From assembly GCA_947624715.1 (NCBI GenBank), contig CANQLO010000011.1, forward strand, positions 1 to 42,953: a DNA stretch of 42,953 bases. The letters are read 5' to 3'. The notes under the pieces were generated by a model that did no database searches, was not told where the DNA came from, and was given only the letters and a program-made list of their open reading frames with translations. Every line of letters begins with the position of its first letter. Positions within the stretch are counted from its first letter, which is position 1. This DNA is from an uncultured Clostridia bacterium. Its GTDB lineage: Bacteria; Bacillota_A; Clostridia; TANB77; CAG-508. Below are positions 35,781 through 42,483 of this stretch, piece after piece. The translations under genes and the position numbers were made by a program.

Positions 35781-35813
35781 AATTAAAAACTAAGAAAGGA
35801 ATAATTACAGTAT

Positions 35814-36332
35814 ATGAACAAAAGCTTGAAAATAATTATGATTTTGATTGCATTTCTTATAATTGTAGCAATAATTTTAATAATTGTTATTAATATATTA
35901 GATTCACAAAAAAATGATAATGTAATAAATGAAACAAATAGTGTGATATCAGAAGAAGAATTAGCTAAAGCAAGAGATGAAGTCGTAGGAACAAAAAGTG
36001 AAACTACAAGAATAAAAACTTATATAGGACAATATTTCTCTTACATAGAAGAAAAGAATTATCAAAAAGCCTATGATTTGCTTTATGATAGTTTTAAAAG
36101 TAATTATTTTACAAGTATAGAACAATTTGAACAATATATAGAAAATAAATATCCAAAAAATATAGTACTAAACTATACAAATATAGACAGACAAGGAAGC
36201 ATATATATAGTAACTGTTGAAGTCATAAATGGACTAGAAATAACAAACAAATTTGAACAAAGAATTGTAATACAGGAAAATGATTTAAACGATTTTAATA
36301 TTTCTTTTCAGGTAGAAAATTCAGAAGAGTAG
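35814..36332 (+). CDS. VirB8/TcpC-like membrane-anchored NTF2-fold protein 1
   Basis: 172-residue protein with one N-terminal membrane helix (about 7-28). A polar linker and an exported domain of about 100 residues with NTF2-like features follow (QYFSYIEEKNYQKAYDLL). This is the pattern of VirB8/TcpC assembly-scaffold proteins. It is related to the next gene, which has QYFEFCNSKNYNEAFDML at the equivalent place. AAGAAAGGA lies about 13 nt before the ATG. It follows the hydrolase by 33 nt, so the operon continues. Confidence 0.65.
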   Translation: MNKSLKIIMILIAFLIIVAIILIIVINILDSQKNDNVINETNSVISEEELAKARDEVVGTKSETTRIKTYIGQYFSYIEEKNYQKAYDLLYDSFKSNYFTSIEQFEQYIENKYPKNIVLNYTNIDRQGSIYIVTVEVINGLEITNKFEQRIVIQENDLNDFNISFQVENSEE

Positions 36333-36343
36333 GAGTATAAAAA

Positions 36344-37291
36344 ATGAATTTTAATGCAAAAGTAATATTATCAGTTAGAAATTTTTTTAGAAAACATGGT
36401 AGATTAGTGCTAATTATATTGACAATTTGGCTAATAATGTTTATAGCAAATATATATTTAAAATTAAGACCAAAGGAGATAAATTTATCAACATCATATA
36501 ATCCAGATGTTCCAATAATGGATAATGGAGATACAATATCAAAAAATAAAATAAATAATGTAAATGATATAATAAAACAATATTTTGAGTTTTGTAACTC
36601 AAAAAATTATAATGAAGCATTTGATATGCTTACACAAGAATGTAAAGATTATTTATATGACAATGATGTAAATTTATTTCAAGAATATGTAGATAGCATT
36701 TTTACATCACCAAAAATATATAATATCCAAAATTACTCTAACGTAGATAATGTGTATATATATAATCTAAGAATTCTTGACGACATCACAGCTACTGGAA
36801 CATCACAGGATTATCAAGTATATCAAGATAAATTGGTAATACATGATGAAAAAAATGAGTACAAGTTATCTAATCAAGGTTATATAGGAAAAAAACAAAT
36901 AAACAAAGAGACAGAAGAAGATAACATGAAAGTAAAAGTTATAAAAAAAGAAATGAGTTACTACAGAGAAGAATATACTTTAGAAATAAGAAATAAAACA
37001 GACTCATATATAATGCTTTCAGATGATTTAGGAGGAGATCAAATAACATTAAATTTAGGAACACAAAGAAGAGCAGCCTTAAATACTACAAATGCAAATA
37101 TTATTATAATACCAGGAGAAAGTAGACAATTTACATTATTATTTGATAAGTATTACGATGATGGAGTAGAGCCAGAAGAAATTAACTTTAATAATGTAAG
37201 ATTACTAAGTAACATTTCAAGTGATACATCAAGTGAAGAAGGTGAAAAATTAATTACTAAAAATTATAGTATGAATATTAATTTAAAATAA
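36344..37291 (+). CDS. VirB8/TcpC-like membrane-anchored NTF2-fold protein 2
   Basis: 315-residue paralog of the preceding protein. It has a basic N-terminus, one membrane helix (about 19-40), an NTF2-like domain (about 75-165), and an additional C-terminal beta-rich domain (about 190-315) that I do not recognise. The start is 11 nt after the previous stop. It is the last gene of the T4SS operon. Its 3' end is duplicated in the following intergenic bases. Confidence 0.65.
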   Translation: MNFNAKVILSVRNFFRKHGRLVLIILTIWLIMFIANIYLKLRPKEINLSTSYNPDVPIMDNGDTISKNKINNVNDIIKQYFEFCNSKNYNEAFDMLTQECKDYLYDNDVNLFQEYVDSIFTSPKIYNIQNYSNVDNVYIYNLRILDDITATGTSQDYQVYQDKLVIHDEKNEYKLSNQGYIGKKQINKETEEDNMKVKVIKKEMSYYREEYTLEIRNKTDSYIMLSDDLGGDQITLNLGTQRRAALNTTNANIIIIPGESRQFTLLFDKYYDDGVEPEEINFNNVRLLSNISSDTSSEEGEKLITKNYSMNINLK

Positions 37292-37350
37292 AAATCATAG
37301 TATTAACATTAATTTATAATAAAAATTATAGTATTAATATAAAATAAAAA
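37260..37350 (+). repeat. Imperfect tandem repeats derived from the 3' end of the last T4SS gene
   Basis: Units of about 25-32 nt built on AAATYATAGTATNAA... occur at 37260-37291 (inside the gene, ending in its stop), 37292-37322 and 37323-37347, with a fourth start at 37348. They look like local duplication of the end of the gene. Confidence 0.6.
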
Positions 37351-37354
37351 TCAT

Positions 37355-37394
37355 AAAAGTCACTTAACAACATATAATTTGTTAGGTGACTTTT
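37355..37394 (+). terminator. Terminator of the T4SS operon
   Basis: AAAAGTCACTTAACAA (37355-37370) pairs with TTGTTAGGTGACTTTT (37379-37394): 16 bp with a single G-U pair. It is A-flanked on one side and T-flanked on the other. Confidence 0.9.
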
Positions 37395-37424
37395 ATTGTT
37401 GTATTAGAAAGGAATGGAACTCTT

Positions 37425-38678
37425 ATGATACACTCAATTTATAAACGAAATAAATTTTTAAAAATATTTTTAGTTATTATTTTAATAATAAATTTACTAG
37501 GAACAATATCTTTAGCTAATGAAGAAGAAAATCAAGAAGAAGAGATATTGTATAAAAACATATTAGAAGAACTACAAAATGAAATTCCAAGTAGTTCTAA
37601 TTTAGAAAAGCCAACATTAAATTCTAGAAGATATGTTATATTTGATAGATGTTCAAAAACTGCAATTTATGGGAAAGACGAAGATAAGCAAACAGCAATG
37701 GCATCTACAACCAAGATAATGACATCATTAATAGTAATTGAAAAATGCAATAATTTAAATGAAGTAGTAACCATAAGTTCAAAAGCAGCAAACACAGGAG
37801 GCTCAACTTTAGGAATAAATACAGGAGATAAAATAGCAGTACATGATTTGCTTTACGGATTGATGCTAAGGTCTGGAAATGATACAGCCGTAGCTTTAGC
37901 AGAATATGTTGGAGGAAGTATAGAGGGTTTTGCAACATTAATGAACCAGAAAGCTACTGAAATAGGTTTAAAAAATACTAATTTTGTAACTCCACATGGA
38001 CTAGACAATCCAAATCATTACACAACAGCATATGAACTAGCATATCTTACAGACTATGCATTAAAAAATGAAACATTTGCACAAATAGTAAAAACACAAT
38101 ATAAAACAATCAGCATAAATGGAAACGCTAGGGAAATAAAGAATACAAACGAACTATTATTATCAAATGTTGAAGGAGTATACGGAGTAAAAACAGGATT
38201 TACAAATAATGCAGGAAGATGTTTAGTAACATCAGTAAAAAGAAATGATATGGATTTAATAATTGTTGTATTAGGAGCAGATACAAGAAAAGACAGAGCA
38301 AAAGATACACTGAAACTTATAGACTATGCATATAAGAAATTTAGAATGGAAGACATAGAAAGTTTTGCACAAAAAGAGTTTGAAATGTGGAAAAATATAA
38401 ATACAAATAGAATATATATAAATAAAGGAAGCGGAGCATTGGAACTAAGTTTAGGAAATATAGAAGTAAAGAAAATAATAACAGACAAAACATTAAGTGC
38501 AGAGATAAATTCACTAAATTATTTAGAAGCACCAGTAGAAAAAGGAAAAAAGATAGGAACAATGATTATAAAAAATGGAGAAGATATAATTGAAGAAGTA
38601 GACATTATAACATCAAAAAAAGTAGAAAGAAGAAGTATATTAGATTACTTTTATATATTTGCAAAATTAGCAAAATAG
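37425..38678 (+). CDS. D-alanyl-D-alanine carboxypeptidase (DacF/PBP5 family)
   Basis: Exported low-molecular-weight PBP (S11 family) that trims the last D-Ala from stem peptides. I use ATG 37425 (417 residues, AGAAAGGA upstream) rather than the in-frame GTG at 37386, which lies in the terminator stem. It has a signal peptide (about 1-32, ending SLANEE). Active-site motifs are S94-T-T-K97, S150-G-N152 and K256-T-G. A beta-rich C-terminal domain (about 310-390) and an amphipathic membrane-binding C-terminus follow. It has no in-frame CGG and lies just outside the T4SS terminator, so it is probably ancestral chromosome. Confidence 0.93.
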   Translation: MIHSIYKRNKFLKIFLVIILIINLLGTISLANEEENQEEEILYKNILEELQNEIPSSSNLEKPTLNSRRYVIFDRCSKTAIYGKDEDKQTAMASTTKIMTSLIVIEKCNNLNEVVTISSKAANTGGSTLGINTGDKIAVHDLLYGLMLRSGNDTAVALAEYVGGSIEGFATLMNQKATEIGLKNTNFVTPHGLDNPNHYTTAYELAYLTDYALKNETFAQIVKTQYKTISINGNAREIKNTNELLLSNVEGVYGVKTGFTNNAGRCLVTSVKRNDMDLIIVVLGADTRKDRAKDTLKLIDYAYKKFRMEDIESFAQKEFEMWKNINTNRIYINKGSGALELSLGNIEVKKIITDKTLSAEINSLNYLEAPVEKGKKIGTMIIKNGEDIIEEVDIITSKKVERRSILDYFYIFAKLAK

Positions 38679-38681
38679 AAC

Positions 38682-38710
38682 TTGACAATAAGCAAAAAAT
38701 TTGATAATAT
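38682..38710 (+). promoter_or_regulatory. Promoter for the tRNA-Gly/tRNA-Cys pair
   Basis: TTGACA at 38682-38687 and TAATAT at 38705-38710 with a 17-bp spacer, ending about 30 nt before tRNA-Gly. Confidence 0.75.
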
Positions 38711-38741
38711 TATAATTGCCTTTTGAAAAGAGCAATTATAT

Positions 38742-38817
38742 GCGGGAATAGCTCAGTTGATAGAGCGTCGCCTTGCCAAGGCGAAGGTCACGGGTTTGAG
38801 CCCCGCTTCCCGCTCCA
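38742..38817 (+). tRNA. tRNA-Gly (anticodon GCC), CCA encoded
   Basis: Acceptor arms GCGGGAA and TTCCCGC pair over 7 bp, with discriminator T and encoded CCA. The D-arm AGCTCAGTTGATAGAGC and anticodon loop CTTGCCAAG (anticodon GCC) are standard. The T-loop reads TTTGAGC instead of the usual TTCGA, a mild oddity. It reads GGC/GGU. Gly is also the codon (GGN) reached after a +1 shift at every CGGN site in the T4SS genes. Confidence 0.95.
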
Positions 38818-38838
38818 CCCAAAAGTTTTTTCAATTAT

Positions 38839-38912
38839 GGCGCCTTAGCCAAGCGGTAAGGCACGAGTCTGCAAAACTCTGATGATCGGTCCGACTCCGA
38901 TAGGCGCCTCCA
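38839..38912 (+). tRNA. tRNA-Cys (anticodon GCA), CCA encoded
   Basis: Acceptor arms GGCGCCT and AGGCGCC pair over 7 bp, with T discriminator and CCA. Anticodon loop CTGCAAA sits between GAGT and ACTC. It lies 21 nt after tRNA-Gly, so the two are probably processed from one transcript. The accessory genes to its right make its 3' end a candidate integration site. Confidence 0.95.
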
Positions 38913-38915
38913 TTA

Positions 38916-38945
38916 ACACCCCAAAATTGAAGTTTTTTGGGGTGT
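38916..38945 (+). terminator. Hairpin after tRNA-Cys, probable terminator
   Basis: ACACCCCAAAA (38916-38926) pairs perfectly with TTTTGGGGTGT (38935-38945). There is no downstream T tract (ATTATATTATG follows), so it may be a weak terminator or a processing signal. Confidence 0.6.
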
Positions 38946-39176
38946 ATTATATTATGTTATACAGTATCACAGAATATCACAAAGTATTAGTATTACTGGG
39001 TTATAGGTCAGTAATTTTTTTGTATTCATATTACAGAGTATTATATGATATTATCGGCGTTGCAGTAAAATTGCAATAAATTGCAATAAAATTATATAGC
39101 TATAACCTTACAGAGAGCTAATGAAAAACTGTTTCTATATATGGTATTGCAATAAATCAACTTAAAATTTATTAGG
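38946..39176. other. Intergenic region at the tRNA-Cys/accessory junction, no gene seen
   Basis: About 230 bases (within a 379-base gap) without a credible gene; a short reading frame here overlaps tRNA-Cys and has no RBS. It contains short direct repeats of TTGCAATAAA around 39068-39092 and again near 39146, and repeated TATCACA/AGTATTA words. These could be integrase-arm or att-flanking sites, or just low-complexity sequence. Confidence 0.4.
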
Positions 39177-39202
39177 ACACTTTAAAATAAGGTGTTTTTT
39201 TT
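39177..39202 (+). terminator. Terminator-like hairpin of unknown parent transcript
   Basis: ACACTTT (39177-39183) pairs with AAGGTGT (39189-39195) across a 5-nt loop, with one wobble, then eight T. No gene lies directly upstream on this strand, so it ends either tRNA read-through or an unseen small RNA. Confidence 0.7.
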
Positions 39203-39250
39203 ATGCTTAATATCTTAAACACTAGGCAAAAAATGGTATATAGAATTATA

Positions 39251-39288
39251 ATTCCCACAAGCATTACTTATGCTTGAAAGGGGGGAAT
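39251..39288 (+). promoter_or_regulatory. Hairpin sequestering the RBS of the 39292 gene
   Basis: ATTCCC (39251-39256) pairs with GGGAAT (39283-39288), and inside it CAAGCAT (39258-39264) pairs with ATGCTTG (39270-39276). The outer stem buries part of the GGGGGG Shine-Dalgarno just before ATG 39292, so it could limit translation. Confidence 0.55.
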
Positions 39289-39291
39289 ATT

Positions 39292-39735
39292 ATGGAGCAA
39301 GACCTAAAGCAATTACAAAAGCAGGAGGCAATAAACAGATTAAGACTATTACAAACGAAATATGGGTTATTAGAAACTGTTATTAACGAATTTGAAAAGG
39401 AAGATGTCCTATACTATTCTGAATATGTCAATAAACAATGTCCAGCTATATTATATTGGGTAAAAAATAAAGAAGAATATGCACAAGTAATAAAGAAGTT
39501 TGAAGAAAAACACAACGCGTTAGTATATCACTCAATATTAACCCATACTGTATTTGGAACACTATTAACTCTATTATATGTAACAGAAGAAAAAGAGGTA
39601 TGGCAAGAAGATAGAGAACAATTACAAGAGGGGTTACCACTAGCCTATGTTGTAAACCTAGATGATGATAGCTGTTCAGAGTTCGGTGGCATACAGATAA
39701 CTGGGGCAATGGGTGGTATATTAAGAACCGCTTAA
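39292..39735 (+). CDS. Hypothetical accessory protein
   Basis: 147 residues, no family recognised. An N-terminal helical part (about 1-50: QLQKQEAINRLRLLQTKYG) is followed by a mixed region with SEFGGIQITGAMGGILRTA at the C-terminus. No membrane segment or signal peptide. ATG 39292 is used because AAAGGGGGG ends 6 nt upstream; the TTG at 39274 overlaps the hairpin. The next gene starts 21 nt after its stop, so they form a small operon typical of integrated elements. Confidence 0.6.
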   Translation: MEQDLKQLQKQEAINRLRLLQTKYGLLETVINEFEKEDVLYYSEYVNKQCPAILYWVKNKEEYAQVIKKFEEKHNALVYHSILTHTVFGTLLTLLYVTEEKEVWQEDREQLQEGLPLAYVVNLDDDSCSEFGGIQITGAMGGILRTA

Positions 39736-39756
39736 AATGTGAAAGGAGCAATATAT

Positions 39757-40035
39757 ATGGAACAAGAAAGTGTTATAATGGAGTTATACGAAAAAGTAGA
39801 GCAAGAAAAGGACAACAGTAGCGAATATACTCTTATATTACAGGAGTTCAATGAGCTAAGAGGAAAGTTTGATAGCAATATAAACGAAGAACAGCAAAAA
39901 GAATTGCAAACATTATTATATCTATACGGAGAAATGAGTACAATAGAGTTCAAGGAATATTTCAGAGAGGGATTTTCAAAAGGAGTTAAGTTAATGACAG
40001 AAGTATTCTGTAAAGAGAAAACAGATACAGAATAA
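39757..40035 (+). CDS. Small helical accessory protein, resembles DUF6809
   Basis: 92-residue helical protein. The pattern of an early LYEKVEQEKD helix, a middle EEQQKELQTLL helix, and a final FREGFSKGVKLMTEVF helix resembles small DUF6809-type proteins often seen on Bacillota mobile elements. The function is unknown. AAAGGAG (39742-39748) sets ATG 39757. It converges on the XRE gene through a shared bidirectional terminator. Confidence 0.55.
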   Translation: MEQESVIMELYEKVEQEKDNSSEYTLILQEFNELRGKFDSNINEEQQKELQTLLYLYGEMSTIEFKEYFREGFSKGVKLMTEVFCKEKTDTE

Positions 40036-40039
40036 AATA

Positions 40040-40067
40040 AAAGGAATATCAATAATGGTATTCCTTT
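40040..40067. terminator. Bidirectional terminator between converging genes
   Basis: AAAAGGAATATC (from about 40039) pairs with GGTATTCCTTT (40057-40067) across a 6-nt AATAAT loop. It overlaps the stop codon of the minus-strand XRE gene by two bases. Confidence 0.8.
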
Positions 40068-40410
40068 ACTTCTTAGAATTAAGAATATAATTCACTATAA
40101 ATGAAACAAGTTCCTTATCGGTGTCATTAAACTTCTCAATAGCATTATGCACGAAATTATCTGTATAAATGTTAGAGGTATCTATTGTACCAGCAAATAT
40201 AGTGTTAGTATCGGTATTAAGAGCCTTACAAATATCAATTACAGTAGCTATGCTTAAACCACTTTCGCCACGTTCAAGAACACTAATAAAATGTGCTGAT
40301 TTACCTATCTTCTCTGCCAACTTTTCTTGGGAGATACCCTCTAATGTACGCACCTGCTTTATATTATTACCTATTATCTTCGCAATACTAGAATTATTAC
40401 TACTTTCCAT
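40066..40410 (-). CDS. XRE-family HTH transcriptional regulator
   Basis: 114-residue repressor-like protein. The helix-turn-helix (about residues 10-65) reads NIKQVRTLEGISQEKLAEKI, then SAHFISVLERGESGLSIATV and DICKALN, followed by a short C-terminal domain. The start at 40410 on the minus strand is preceded by GAGGTGG; a longer frame upstream lacks an RBS. It is divergent from the surface-protein gene. A perfect palindrome overlapping that gene's -35 is its likely operator. Small cI/immunity-type regulators in this position are typical of integrated elements. Confidence 0.85.
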   Translation of the reverse strand: MESSNNSSIAKIIGNNIKQVRTLEGISQEKLAEKIGKSAHFISVLERGESGLSIATVIDICKALNTDTNTIFAGTIDTSNIYTDNFVHNAIEKFNDTDKELVSFIVNYILNSKK

Positions 40411-40461
40411 ATATGCCACCTCACTTATTAAAAGTCTATCAATATGTAAGTATAAGTGCCA

Positions 40462-40508
40462 GTAAATAATATGCACAAAACAAAAGAAAATCAGTAAATA
40501 GTATTTAC
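40462..40508. promoter_or_regulatory. Putative operators of the XRE repressor
   Basis: GTAAATA-G-TATTTAC at 40494-40508 is a perfect 7-1-7 palindrome overlapping the -35 of the 40567 gene. A degenerate copy, GTAAATAATATGCAC, is at 40462-40476, closer to the XRE gene; both are preceded by CA. The two sites would allow control of both divergent promoters. Confidence 0.65.
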
Positions 40509-40532
40509 ATTAAAAATTATTAGTGATATAAT
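40504..40532 (+). promoter_or_regulatory. Promoter of the surface protein-sortase operon
   Basis: TTTACA at 40504-40509 and TATAAT at 40527-40532 with a 17-bp spacer, overlapping the operator palindrome. Confidence 0.7.
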
Positions 40533-40566
40533 GAAACAAATTATAATAAAAGGAGAATGATAAGAA

Positions 40567-41634
40567 ATGAAAGTTAAAACAAAATTCTTAATTATGTTTG
40601 TAATAGCAATACTTACAATATTACTAATGGGAGCAACTAAAGTAAATGCAACAGATACAGAAATTGCAGAGGAAAAATTTTGTATTTTTTCTATGTATGA
40701 TAAAGACGGAAATTGGATTGAAAATATGGGACAAGGAGATGCAACATATCAAGAAATAGTGTGGAATATAGAAGACATTACAGAAGGAGCCTATTATCAA
40801 ATAAATACACAAATCAATTTAGGACAAAGTATAGAATTAAAAGGTTTAGGAAACTTTAAATTAAGTAGGACATATAATAACGAAGATGACCCAGAAGATA
40901 CAAGCACATATTACGAGTATAAATCAGAAGCTATAAATATTAGTGAAATAAAACAGAAATCTCAAACATTAGAATTTGACTTAAAAGATATAGATACAAA
41001 TATAGTACAACATTTTACTATGGACGTAAGCTATTATGGCTTTTCTAAACAAACTTATACAGTAAATAATAGTGAAGAAATAGGAATGGGAATAATGTTA
41101 GATGGAAAGACTGAACTAGGGGTTTCATTAAAAGCAAACAAGATAAAAGATAATGAAGAAACATATATACAAATGAAGAATTTAATAACTGCTTCTAGCG
41201 CAATAAATATTGTTCACATATATGCTTGTGATATTAGTATAGTTGGTGGAAATTATGAGGGAGACTTAACAATTACATTTAATATAGGAACAGAATACGA
41301 TAATAAAATAGCTAGTATTGTACATAGAAAGAAAAATGGAGAAAGTGAAATATTTGAAAAGACAATTGTAAATGGAAAAGTAACAATAACAGTAAATGAG
41401 TTATCTCCATTTATGATAGCAGTACAAGAAGAAAAGATAAATAATAATTCTAACAGTAATAATAACAATAATACAACGGCAACACCTCAAAAACCTAATA
41501 CTCAAACATCTAACAAAGGACAATTAGACGATACGCCAAAAACAGGGGGAATAGATATAATATACTATGTACTACCTATTGCAATTATATCAGCAACTGG
41601 TATAATAGTATTAAGAAGAAAAGAAACAAAATAA
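40567..41634 (+). CDS. Cell-wall-anchored surface protein with TPKTG sorting signal
   Basis: 355-residue exported protein. A signal peptide (about 1-30, ending KVNA) is followed by a beta-rich exposed region (about 35-285) and an Asn/Thr-rich linker (about 288-315). The sorting signal is T323-P-K-T-G327, then a membrane helix (about 331-349) and a RRKETK tail. LPXTG variants beginning TP are known. The sortase gene 66 nt downstream is its probable anchoring enzyme. AAAGGAG precedes the ATG. The promoter overlaps the XRE operator. Confidence 0.85.
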   Translation: MKVKTKFLIMFVIAILTILLMGATKVNATDTEIAEEKFCIFSMYDKDGNWIENMGQGDATYQEIVWNIEDITEGAYYQINTQINLGQSIELKGLGNFKLSRTYNNEDDPEDTSTYYEYKSEAINISEIKQKSQTLEFDLKDIDTNIVQHFTMDVSYYGFSKQTYTVNNSEEIGMGIMLDGKTELGVSLKANKIKDNEETYIQMKNLITASSAINIVHIYACDISIVGGNYEGDLTITFNIGTEYDNKIASIVHRKKNGESEIFEKTIVNGKVTITVNELSPFMIAVQEEKINNNSNSNNNNNTTATPQKPNTQTSNKGQLDDTPKTGGIDIIYYVLPIAIISATGIIVLRRKETK

Positions 41635-41652
41635 ATAGATTTATGTATATAG

Positions 41653-41679
41653 ATAGAGCAGACTAAACCTCTGCTCTAT
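41653..41679 (+). other. Hairpin between surface-protein and sortase genes
   Basis: ATAGAGCAGA (41653-41662) pairs perfectly with TCTGCTCTAT (41670-41679) across a 7-nt loop, without a T tract. It may protect the upstream message or set a lower sortase level. Confidence 0.55.
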
Positions 41680-41700
41680 ATTCATAAGGAGTGAAAAAAA

Positions 41701-42483
41701 TTGAAGAAAGAAAAAGCAAAGCATAAGAAATCAATTAAATCAAAGCATATATTATTAACTCTACTAATTATCATATTTATTACAAGTATAGCCTATATAA
41801 TTTATTATATCTATCGTTCGCATAAAGAAATACAGACAAATCAAAACATATTAGACAATATAATAATAGATAATGGAGAAGTTACAGAAGAAAAGACGGA
41901 AAGGATGTTACAAGTAGAAGAATTAAGAAAACAAAATGAAGAAATTATAGGGTGGATAGAAATAGAAGGAACAAATATCAATTACCCTGTATGCCAAGCC
42001 CAAGATAATGATTACTACCTAACACATAACTATAAGAAAGAGAACGCAAGTAGTGGTAGCCTATTCCTAGATAAAGACTTCGACCTAAATAAGCCTAGCA
42101 CCAATTATCTAATATATGGTCATAGAAATAAACAAGGACTAATGTTTGAAGACTTAATAAAATATAGTAAGCAGGAGTTCTACAATGAACACCCTACTAT
42201 AAAATTCACAACAACGAAGGAAGACGCAACTTATGAAATAATATCAGCATTTTATTCAAGAGTATACTATAAGAATGAACACAACGTATTTAGATATTAC
42301 TATTTTGTCAATGCAGAAACAGAAAATCAGTTCAATGAATTTGTTAATAATGCAAAAGCTGTAAGTATATATGATATTGGAAAGACAGCAAACTATGGAG
42401 ACCAATTACTAACACTTTCTACCTGTGAATATAGTAAGGAAAACGGACGATTTGCAGTAGTAGCAAGAAAGGTAAATAATTGA
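41701..42483 (+). CDS. srtB: Class B sortase
   Basis: 260-residue membrane-anchored cysteine transpeptidase. A basic N-terminus and one membrane helix (about 17-38) are followed by the SrtB-type domain (EEIIGWIEIEGTNINYPV). Catalytic residues are H141 in YGHRNKQGLMF, C242 in LTLSTCEYS and R250 in GRFAVVARK. The start is TTG 41701, with AAGGAGTG about 6-8 nt upstream. It is paired with the TPKTG-bearing substrate gene upstream, a pairing common on Bacillota integrative elements. It is distinct from the chromosomal sortase at 11408. Confidence 0.92.
   Translation: MKKEKAKHKKSIKSKHILLTLLIIIFITSIAYIIYYIYRSHKEIQTNQNILDNIIIDNGEVTEEKTERMLQVEELRKQNEEIIGWIEIEGTNINYPVCQAQDNDYYLTHNYKKENASSGSLFLDKDFDLNKPSTNYLIYGHRNKQGLMFEDLIKYSKQEFYNEHPTIKFTTTKEDATYEIISAFYSRVYYKNEHNVFRYYYFVNAETENQFNEFVNNAKAVSIYDIGKTANYGDQLLTLSTCEYSKENGRFAVVARKVNN

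Noticed and set aside
37260..37350. CRISPR-like array
   Set aside because: The units are contiguous, diverged and derived from the gene end, with no spacers and no cas genes.
38882..39079. Possible 65-codon gene on the + strand
   Set aside because: It begins inside tRNA-Cys, crosses the tRNA terminator hairpin and has no ribosome site.
38946..39176. Integrase remnant or small RNA next to tRNA-Cys
   Set aside because: A terminator-like hairpin at 39177 lacks an obvious parent, but no coding remnant or promoter could be supported.
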